Positions 13,201-25,300 of a stretch of DNA of 64,000 bases are shown piece by piece (within the stretch, counting starts at the first letter, position 1; each line of letters starts with the position of its first letter). The DNA lies in NCBI RefSeq assembly GCF_964340395.1, contig NC_135553.1, positions 21,872,949-21,936,948 of the forward strand, given 5' to 3'. The notes below the pieces were generated by a model. The model was given only the letters and a program-made list of their open reading frames with translations, was not told the origin of the DNA and did not search any database. The stretch is from Glandiceps talaboti (lineage: Eukaryota > Hemichordata > Enteropneusta > Spengelidae). A program made the translations under genes and the position numbers.

Positions 13201-16200
13201 AGAAATACAACCAGTAAAATAAATCTCTAGCAACTGTAAATACACAGAAATACAACCAGTAAAATAAATCCCTAACAACTGCAAATACACAGAAATACAA
13301 CCAGTAAAATAAATCCCCAGCAACTGTGAATACACAGAAATACAACCAGTAAAATAAATCCCCAGCAACTGTGAATACACTGAAATACAACCAGTAATAT
13401 AAATCCCTAACAACTGCAAATACACAGAAATACAACCAGTAAAATAAATCCCTAGCAACTGTGAATACACAGAAATACAACCAGTAAAATAAATCCCCAG
13501 CAACTGTGAATACACAGAAATACAACCAGTAAAATAAATCCCTAACAACTGCAAATACACAGAAATACAACCAGTAAAATAAATCCCCAGCAACTGTGAA
13601 TACACTGAAATACAACCAGTAATATAAATCCCTAACAACTGCAAATACACAGAAATACAACCAGTAAAATAAATCCCTAGCAACTGTGACTACACAGAAA
13701 TACAACCAGTAAAATAAATCCCTAACAACTGCAAATACACAGAAATACAACCAGTAAAATAAATCCCCAGCAACTGTGAATACACAGAAATACAACCAGT
13801 AAAATAAATCCCTAGCAACTGTGAATACACAGAAATACAACCAGTAAAATAAATCCCCAGCAACTGTGAATACACAAAAATACAACCAGTAAAATAAATC
13901 CCTAACAACTGCAAATACACAGAAATACAACCAGTAAAATAAATCCCTAACAACTGTGAACACACAGAAATACAACCAGTAAAATAAATCTCTAACAACT
14001 GCAAATACACAGAAATACAACCAGTAAAATAAATCTCTAGCAAATGTAAACACACAGAAATACAACCAGTAAAATAAATCCCTAACAACTGCAAATACAG
14101 AAATACAACCAGTAAAATAAATCTCTAACAACTTCAAATACACAGAAATACAACCAGTAAAATAAATCTCTAGCAAATGTAAACACACAGAAATAAAACA
14201 AGTAACACCTTAATGTTTAACATCCACTTTGTAATATGAGAAAAATGTGAGAAAGAAAAAGAGCACTGCATTTACCTGTAAAACAATAGGGAGTTGTTCT
14301 GGTGGACTCCTCTTCTCTGACCCTGAGGTCACCCACACTTGAAAGGCAGTCAGCTGTTCAGCAAAGAATGGACTATGTTTGTATTCAGAACCGTTGAGTA
14401 CAGTTGATATTTGTGATAAACAGTGATCCACTGCAAGGTCCCATGCTTGCCTACATTTAGATACAAAGTATACACGTCAAATAATGAACTGACAACAATG
14501 TGCTCCTATTTCTCATTTTGCTCTGAAAGTAGGTATGTAGCTAAGAATATATGGACGAATTGAAAAAGCAGACACTCAAACACACACAACACAAGTTAAG
14601 GGAGAATTACTAAAAGTATAGTCGGTGAGATTAGAGTGCAGCTCACATAAAACATCACCTGAGTGCGCGCATCACAAAAGGATCATTCTTGCACAATTGG
14701 GGTGCTAACTAGGCATTGATGCACTGTTGTTGTTGCATCATCAAAGCATCTGCATGGAACAATGCTCGCATCTCTCATACAGAATAAACAGCACTTTATG
14801 TGCACATGCTTTGTGACTTAGTAATAATCATGTACTCTGCTATCAAGATTCAATGTTTATAATGAGATGCTGATGCATTGTTAACTTAATGCTCCGTTAA
14901 TGAGATGCTCTGTGGACACCTCAAAGGTGCAAATTGAATGCTGTTTACATACACTAATCCCCAAGAGCATTGTTCATGAAGTTTTCCAGCATAATGCTTT
15001 GAAGATGCAAGCACAGTTCATGCACAATCTCCCATTATGCTTGATCTGTACTGTATATAGAAGAATGATGAAACATGGTGCAAGTACTAGTATGTTTGGC
15101 TATCAGTTCTTACACCAGGCTTGAACCATGTTCAACACATGCACAAAATATGGAATATATACAACACAGGTCTACGTCACGACAACATGTCTTACAAAAT
15201 TTGTGTAATATACGAAATGCAAGAAATCACAAATAATTTCAAAAACATTTGCCCTTGTCGTTGGTTTTGATATGGATGTACAAACTTTGAATTTGAGGGG
15301 ATCACATGAAACAACTATTGACAGGAAATATTGACATGGTATGTCCAATCAAGGGAGTTCTGGACAAGATTCTCCTGTGTCCTAGTACTACCAACAACTG
15401 CACATGGTGACATTTCCTTTGATTTGACAGTCCTGAATCTTTAAACTTGCCAGATAAATAAGGATGACTAGACTTACCACATAGGATGATGATAAGTTGG
15501 AGGTAGACGTGGACTTGATATCGGTGTACAATTATAAGACCTCATAATTCTCTCAGCTAGTAAAAAGTTACGAAATAGGCTTGCGACAAGAAGATCTTGC
15601 CTAAACAGCTTTTGAAATAATTCTGTGTAGAGAATTCAAATCATATATAATTATAATTCTTTTCGAAGAAGCTTGCCCAAGCTGTTTTAAACGAATAGAA
15701 CTATCAAGATCAGAAAGACTGATCACAAGGTTTCATGTTGAGATAGACACAAATAAGATAACACACAAACATCACATACACCCTGTCAACTCTTTATTTA
15801 GTTAATGATACGAACAGTAACTGCATAAAAGAAACTGAGTTCAGTTGGCTGCTGACCATGGATTTTGTTTGAACTTCAAGAATTTCAATTATTCCTCGGG
15901 TCATTGTAACTGTAGTACTAGTAGTGTGCATGCTGTTACTCTTGTGATCAGACTCCCTGATCTTGACAGTTATTCTTCAAAAAGAGTCGTAAATCATAAT
16001 GGCATTAAGAAAAACACTGAAACACATGAGAAAGGTGATTGAACTAGGCATTTGATGGACTGTGAAATTATGTTGATAACCTGCTATATGCATGTAGTTC
16101 AGCAAGTACATGTAATGACTCTTCAATTTCTTGATGATAGCTTTGCTCTCGAGTCTCTCAAGGTAATATACATGTTCATTGTAAGGGACGATTGCACAAT

Positions 16201-19200
16201 GTCACACAAGCTCATTAAGCAAACATCGGTCGTTTAGGACAAAACCCCCTCCCCCTAAACAAACATTCACAAGTGTGACATCACATGTTTATATATTATG
16301 TAACCCAATTACCACAATGCAAAATGTAGTGGTCATACCACTATGATCAGTGCAATGTAAAAAAAACAGAAAACATGAATTTCAACCTTATGAACCTGTT
16401 TACTGAGACGATGGTAAATGCAATCAAAATACTACCGGAAACACAGCACTGTATATCACATTAGAAGTAAATTTTTATCAACTTATCAACATCTCAGCTG
16501 TAAATACAGAAACTGTTATCACTGAAGGCATGACAGTTTTCAAAATTTGTTTAGAAGTGCGAAAATGAAGTTCAGCAATAGAATTGATGCCAGACCCCCC
16601 TCCGCCCCCCTAAACGAACAAAGTTAGTTTATTGAGCTTGTGTGACATTGCGCAATCGTCCCTAACTAAATACATACACACAGGTTGATAAATATAGGTA
16701 TCTAATACAACTTAGATTTACTTTCAAATATATAACACAAAGTTTAAAGAATTACCTCTAGGTAAAACATTCCAAGCAATAGTATCTGTTATGGCAGTAA
16801 AAATCCAATTGAGTTCTCCTAACGGAGTTCGCCTGTCATTCAGTCGACCCGGAATCCTGAGTGAAAAAAGGAATTAGTTAATATCTACTCTGAGTAGTTG
16901 ATTTCAAAGTACACAAAATAATTTGCTGCTTGGTATAATGTATTTTGGGGGGGGCTACATGTACAAATGAACATGTATCTAAGGATCATGTTGGTTTATT
17001 ATGGTAGACTTAGGAATTCTGTTTATTTTACTATTTCCTCATCCAAGGCTTATTTTTTCAGATTATGGAATAATAATTTATTATTTTTTCTCAAATACGT
17101 GAAAAAAAAAGCAGTGAAAAACTATGGTAACCAGAACAAAAAAAAATTATTTTTTTAGACCTAATGAAATATCTACTCATAGAGTCAAAACATTTCTTGG
17201 GAGCAAAAATTTGGTATTTGCTTCCAGAAATTTTTTTGACTCCGTGAGTAGTAATTTTCATTACTATGATTGTGTGAACCGAGAGTCCGTAAACATTCAT
17301 TCTTATATAAATTTTGTGTTCTCTTATCATTTGAATGAACAACTTACTTGTCTATAAGTTCCAATGTAATATCAGGAACAAGTTTTGCACTTTTCTGACA
17401 ACAAAACCTATCAATGAAAATGAGAGTACACTGTGATTAATATGTTTTAATATATACATTTCACAACGGAATGTAATTGCAAAGCATCAATTTTATATTC
17501 TGATATTTCTTATTGGAGTTGAGCACTTATCCATGACAACGGCTTGTTGTACCAGACTCTCAATTACTGCATAATCCAACAAAAACTATACGCCATCAAT
17601 ATGCAACAAAACCAGCTGGTTGTTTGAAATCATAATCATGGTTTCCATGGCAACAACAATCCAGAGACAGTATAATTGTTCACCTCAGGTGGTAATTTTG
17701 ATACTCGATTAACAAGATCTCTGTTAATGTCAGTGAAACCACTCCGACATTGAAATATATAAAGACATGAAAACTGGAAGGTCTCAACAAAACTCAACTC
17801 CAAGAAGGGTTACCAAAAGTTCTGAGTTCTGACTTGCTTTCTCCCTATTAACAGAGTGTCAACACCATGATCAGGTCAGTAAAACTTAATTGTACAATAT
17901 CTTATCCATTTGCACACATCAGAACAAGTAAACTATTTCTCTAAGGCAGTGCCATACAAATGTACATACCCTCTAAGGGCTATTTTGATAGGTGTTGGCT
18001 CATACGAAATGTATAGAATTAATGTACTTACCATCTAAGAGCTATTTTGATAGGTGTTGTCAGACATGATGTAAATAAATCAGCTGGTAGTTCAGGGTTC
18101 ATTGGCAATAACTGAGTTGTGCTACAAGCAGCTAACTGTATGCAATTCTTCAATGGCGGAGGCAGTGGCATATTGTTATGAAGACTTGGGTGATTTCTAT
18201 TGATCTGAGCTAACTGTTACAAAGAAAAATAGTGTATATATATAGAGAGAGAGTAAGACAAAAAATACTTATGGAAAACATAATATGACAAAATGCATAT
18301 GCACAGTGTGTTTTTTGACTACAGCATCCTCTTTGAATTAAAGGGGGGGGGGGCTAAATTATGAACTCAGTTTGTTTAATACAAAGTTGGGTGTTAAATG
18401 AGATAAAATCATTGGTTTCATTCCCCTTCACTTATCAGTACAGAACTGGCAATGATCAGAACTTAGGTGGTGTGTGTGCTTTGGTAGGGAACTGCCATTA
18501 GACTTATCGTCGACTGCTTGTATTGTATAATTATGATAACAATAGACAGGGTCATTAATATGTACAATGTACATATTAATGACCCTGTCATGTAATAACA
18601 TAAGTTGCCAAGCTAGCAAGGCTTGTATGTCACTTCAGCCTAAGTTCATTTCTTGCCAACTCCATACTAATATGTAACATGTACGTGAAAGTGAATGAAA
18701 CCAACAGAGTTTATTTTTATATTATAGAATCTGATATATCTATATCTATCTATCTACTAGTATCTATCTATCTATCTATCTATCCATCTATCTATCTATA
18801 CATATATATGTATATATAATATATATATGTATTATATAGATATATAGATTTAGATATAGATAATATATGTGTATGTGTATATACACACACAAATACATAT
18901 ATTATTATATATATACATTGTATATATATATACATTGTATATACATTGTATATACATTGTATATATGTATATATATATATACATGTGTTGTGGTGTATAT
19001 GTTTTTATTAATCATATGAGAATTTACAAGGCATCCTTTCCCTTTAATCAACATCAACATTTTTTACCATTGATTGTATTCTGTAATATTTTATCTTTAG
19101 TTGATGTACCAGTATCCATATTAATGTACTATCTGACCCCTGACGTGATAAATCATCATACTGATATTTCAATTTGTGACAAATCAATACACTGCATACA

Positions 19201-19322
19201 TCATATACTTAAAACTGTTTGCTTTGAAATCATTTATAGTTACAATCTGATATTCAACATCTGGACACTGAAACACAATACAACTACAACATGCTTTTTT
19301 AGCTGACAATTCTGCATTGTGT

Positions 19323-19377
<55 letters not shown>

Positions 19378-22300
19378 GGGGGGGTGGGGGTGGGGGGGTG
19401 GGGGGGTGGGGGGTTGATTGCCAGTGTGGAGCAAGACTAGAGAGGTACAGGTATTTTAACATGCACAGTGTGTTTCATTTTCACTTTGTGTGTTATCATG
19501 CTGGTGATATGCATCAAATGCAGTTGCCGACCACAACAAAACAATGTTCCACATCGTATGCTAACACTTCACCGCCTCCCCTGGATTGATGGCAAGCATG
19601 GTCATTTGCATAATAATTTACATACCATTTACATAAAATGCTGCATAAATTATGCACTTTTTTATGCAATCTTACAACAGCTCAAGCATGGTGGCAGACC
19701 ATAAAACATGGCAGCCTGGGTGACAAGCATGGTACATGTAGTACCAGTGTAACCACCATGCTTTCGCTATACAAAATATACTACGGAAAACACTGTGTTC
19801 TAGAGCAGTGCATTTCTTACATAATCGTGCTATGACAAGACAACAAACAGTGTTACTAACTTCATTACATGCCTCATATTCCTGCTCCCGTTGTTGTGAG
19901 AACTGTTTAAATGATTCTAGAATGATGCCAGCATTGGAACAGTCGTAGACGAATATAGACGGACTACCCATCCATGTCTGGAGATCATAGATTGATAACG
20001 GTATGTACTGTGTGTAACTCTATCAACAAAGAAGAAAACATATCCATGATTATTCCATATTAAGCTTTGGAAAAAGACAAAAGGTTATATAGATTTTCCT
20101 CTAGGAGTGCTCTTCAGAGGCATGGAAGTGAAAGCCACACTACATGTAGTCGAGTACTGTACATCTCCTCTGAAAAATCACCATTTCCAAGTTCCAATGC
20201 ATTCTCAACTATTCTGAATAGTTCTGCTTATAGATCATAAGCGTTCAGTAGCTCACACAGTTGATATGTGTTTTATTCACTACTTCATACTGCTACATCA
20301 CTGACATCCATATCCAAACATTTAGCCCTCATATTCCCTAATCCGACACTTGTTTCAAAAATGGATATTAAGTTGGTAATCAGAACATGACATACTAACA
20401 ATGTACATTGATCTTAAAGTGACCATATGGATGAGGATTGGGGTATTTATTTTAGATTTTCAATTTATAAAACAATTTTATCATGGCTTCCTATTCCTAA
20501 ATCGGCACGAAACAACATTTACCAAGTCCATGTTTGTAATTGAATACATTTCAAAATATTACTAAATGTGTAAAGTCTTTGTTATTGTACATGCCAAAAC
20601 AAACATTTTGCACATTTTTTGAAGCTTTAGGCAATGTATTGAGTTACAAACACAGACTTATTGATGCTGTTTCACATTAACTTTTCAAGTAGGAAGTCAT
20701 GATAAAATTGTTTTATAAATCCAAAATCCAAAATAAATACCCAATCTTCATCCATATGGCCACTTTAATAAAATGGTATTCTAATAAAATTGTCATTTTG
20801 ATAATATAACTCAATATTCTATTTAATTTAAGATTGATCAATGCAGTTCATGGATAAATCATTTTCATACTTCAAGCAACTTTTTCTTCATCTAATCTTG
20901 ATCATAAATGTGCAGTTTGCCATACAATACCACTACAAAGTGCAGAGGTCACAGTCAGGTCAACATCTAGAGTAAATGTTGAAATCAATACCTCTCATAA
21001 AACTGTATCTGCTATACTGTGTATATCATTTTCACAGCATGGCATTTACATGACTCCATATAAATGTATATAGGACAAAAGGATTTCCAACAATGTACCT
21101 CATAAAGTGAAATCAGTACAGTACAGTACAGTACAGTACAGTACAGTACAGTACAGTACAGTACAGTACAGTACAGTTACAGTTCAGTACAGTACAGTTA
21201 CAGTACAGTACAGTATTGCACAGCACAGTACAGTACAGTACAAGACACCTACCTTGTTGAAAACCCAAATTTCTCCATTCACTGTAGGTTTAGGTACACC
21301 ATGGCCGTTGTAATGAAATAATACTCGTTCTTCTTTGGCGTTCCTTCTCAGTGAAGTACACAATTTTTTCACTTCTTCTACAGTTGGGTCAAGGCTTTGT
21401 TTATACCTAGCCTGTGAGAACATACATAATTCACTACCATATTGTCACATTTCATACAAAACTGTGAAAGTGAAAGTATACACTGTATCCTGATATTAGT
21501 ATTGCAAGGACGCAACGTACACTTTAAACAGTGTTTATGTAAAGAACGATAATGCAGAACTCTGAGGTCTGTGGTAAAACCTACAGAAGTTTTTCCAAGG
21601 TTTACCACCAAAACATACTACAAGATTTGGAAATATTGGCAAGTTTTACCACATATATTTGTGTGTATTTGTACTGGTGTCATATATTTGTGCTTACTAG
21701 TATACTAATATATGCAAGATTTATCAACTCTGTTATCCATGTAATCAAACTTTAGCAAAAAAAAAAAAACTGTTAAAATGAATAAGATTGGGACATTATA
21801 ATGTAACATTTTTTTTGTCATATGAGACTCAGTAATCACATAGGTGCCATGACAACAAATACTCAGCAATCACATAGGTGCCATGACAACAAATACTAGG
21901 CAATCACATAGCTGCCATGACAACAAATAAAATACTTGCTATGATAAATATTTTTTAAGTAAGTGACAAATGAATTATTGACAAATGAAATGAGTAATAG
22001 TTTCATTAGGAAATTTACAACAGAAAGTTTAATATGGTCAGTGGGCAGATATAAATACTAATTCTTGTGAGAGAATAAACACTGCACTACATTGTGTACA
22101 TGTAGCTGCAACTGAAAAAAACATTTGAAACTATTCTGCTAGATGCAATGACTTACTTGAAATATTGTATACATGTACATGTACACCATGAACAGTATTG
22201 AATCACCTGTTGGGTAAATGTATTTGTGCAGCTGTACACATTTACAAGTGATTTCATCTTAACTTGCAAATGTAAACTTACTAAAAACGATATATCATGA

Positions 22301-25300
22301 TCAGTGAGACAGATCACAAGGTTTTATGTTGAGAGAGACACAATAAAGATAACATTTTATTTTTACACAGGTCTATTGGATTCATATTAACTTTTTGTTC
22401 AATTTCTGTATTCTTATTCTTTGCTTCATACTTTTTTGTATTTTAGACCTTGAAAAAGACTGTCTGTGCAAAGATTCTAATAAAAGCAGAAGTTTTAACC
22501 AGACTTAGACTTGTCCTTTTATTCAAATTGAAGTTACATGTACATGTATGTCATACTCAAGTCCATCTGTGCTGAAAGGTTATTGTACCATACAAATGTA
22601 CATGTGTATCACTGTACAAAATGTAGTTGGACTGATATTTATTTGTACTACGAACTCAAAGATAACACACAGACATCCCTTACAGTGTCTGCTATGTATT
22701 TGGTTAATAATATAAACAGTAGCACCATGCATACAAATGTACATTTGTACTAACTTATATTACTAGTATTAGAAGAGAAACTAGGTAGACTTCTGTTGAA
22801 GTTCAAACATTCAAAAATCCCACTTCACAAAAAATCCATGGCAAGCAGGCATACAGTGAAATTGCAGCAACTGCCCTCATTATACATATAGCTCACTAGG
22901 AATCTCAGGTTTATTTTCACACACCTCAAAACCTAAAATCAATTCCTTTAGGCATCACAAACTATCTCTCTATTTACTTACCCTGGGTTGCCATCTTTCA
23001 TATTGCTTCTGTAAGTTGCCACCAATTGCCTCAAGTGCCTTTTGAGGACTCAGTGATAAGGGGTCTACAAAAACACAAACACAACATAGCTAAGAATTGT
23101 AACACCCTCATAAAAAGAAGGAAAACTTCAATTTAGAAAATATTTCTTAAAATCTGCGATGGAATTCTCAATTATGATCACTAAAGATCGTCATCAGTAC
23201 CCCTTGAACCAATCTGATCTGATGCACCACTGATGCACAGCAATTTATTGTTCTCCACCAAAAATCTATTGTTCCCTTATCCCTTACTATGTGGTAACTC
23301 CAGAGACAATCTACTTTCTAGCATTCTGACCCACAACACATATACCGATAGTTGTCATTCATTCGAGGACATATTGATGGTCATATATGTTACTGTTATG
23401 TTTATTTATTATGTTATGTTTATTTATTAAAGTGTCATGTGTGGACTTACCCATAGCCACACCCAGCCCCTAGGGCTTACAAGACACTAAAGTAATACAA
23501 ATCTTTAACTTATGAATAAGTAAGCGTACATATTTAAACATTGTACATAAATTCCTTTCTCTTACAAAAAGCATCGCTAACAAAATTTGCTAGGTCAAAT
23601 GGCATGGTTATCATTAAAAATTCTAGGTTTTCGACAACGTCTCTTGTGTCAAAGTGAGGAGATATTTCCCTAGCTTTTGAAAACAGAAACTCTCGAAATT
23701 CATGATAAAGTCCACAGTGAAAAAGGAAATGTAATTCATCTTCAACTGCGTCTTTGCAGAAATCACAAAGTCTTTCCTCCATGTCTAAATTGGAAAATCT
23801 ACCAGTTTCAATTTTTAAAGGAAGAATACCTAGTCTGAGCTGAGCTAAAAGTGATCTCTTACCACGTGACAAATTATACGTTAAATAATTTTCCAGATCA
23901 TAATGTTTTTTGAAAGTAACATATGTTTTTAACTTAGGCTTTTCTTTCACATTAATTTCCCAATTACTACTGTGGTTTGCTGTTTTCTGCTTATTTGCTG
24001 ATTCATTGACAACTGATAAGACTTTATAACTTTATCAATCTTTCAAAATGCATACATGTACATTGTACATAATAAAAGTCAGAAAATTGTGATATTCATA
24101 GTTCAATATTGTTGTTAAATCTTGTTTTACCTGTAGCCATCATAAGCTATGATGTACAATATGTCATACATGTAGATACTATAAAATACAGAGAAGTAAG
24201 TACAAACCTATCCAGCACTCTAGTCTGGCACATGGTGATGTTTTCACAACATCTGGTGGATCCACACCAACATTTAAACACAGCACCAAGGCAACACTCA
24301 CTGTTTTCATCTGAAACCAACACAAAAAATGACAAGTTCAAAACAAGGACAATATGACTGTCAATTGTATTGCTTAAAATTAAAAGACCAGTTTTGTTAT
24401 ATGCTTTGTATTTTTTGGTGATGAAGATACTGAGCTAAACCAAAGAAGCTGTGTCGGAAAAAAAACCCACAAGATGTCAGAAAGATAAGTTTATTATCAG
24501 AATAGTAAAACAATGGACTTGACTGAATGACTAAAATCTGAAATTAGTGACCATCTTACTAACTGAATATATTTATGATACATATATATGTCATGATATT
24601 TGCAGACATGTAGCCATGTCTGTATGTTACTATGACTACTCGTATTGCACTGAAAACCTACGGTTTACCATTGGTACTTGATACAGAAAACATTGTTGGA
24701 TATATTACCTGTATGCAAATGAGCATGCAAGTATGTCATGTTCACAACATCACAAAAGAACACCTACATTGTATACTTTCATGAAATTTGCTTTTTCAGA
24801 AATATACATGTACATGTAATAATAACAGAGACCCATGATGAGTCCTGAGTTGGATATTTGTATCTGTAATGGCTTTTAATTTACATTGTACTTCACTTTG
24901 ATGAATGAAGAGAGTGAAAATACAGTGACAGAGACCACAAAAAGCACTCATGCAAATACTCAGAATATGCAATATATTGTACTTTTGTACTTGTGCTTAG
25001 GGATTTAGACTAACAGTTTGTTGATGTGTGTGCTCCTCAGTCCTGTAAACATTTCACAAGCTAAATGTGTGGTGATTACAGGACAGGAGTGTGTGTACAC
25101 AACGATGAATCATTCAGTTTAGGGTTTCTAATATGTATATTCTGCTGCATTTTTATGACAAAAGTACATGTATGCATAAATATAAACACTCATACAAATA
25201 CCCCGAGTATGGGACACTTGAATGTACAATGTACATGTGACATCATAGGATTCTTGGCTACCAATCATTCATGTATTCAATCGATGTCAGTTTTATGCTA

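Noticed and set aside
11737-14188. Minus-strand open frames of about 650 and 810 codons
   Set aside because: They are produced by the 45-bp satellite, whose period is divisible by three and whose unit lacks stops. The translation is one 15-residue unit repeated, with frames open in parallel, and it lies inside a RPTOR intron.
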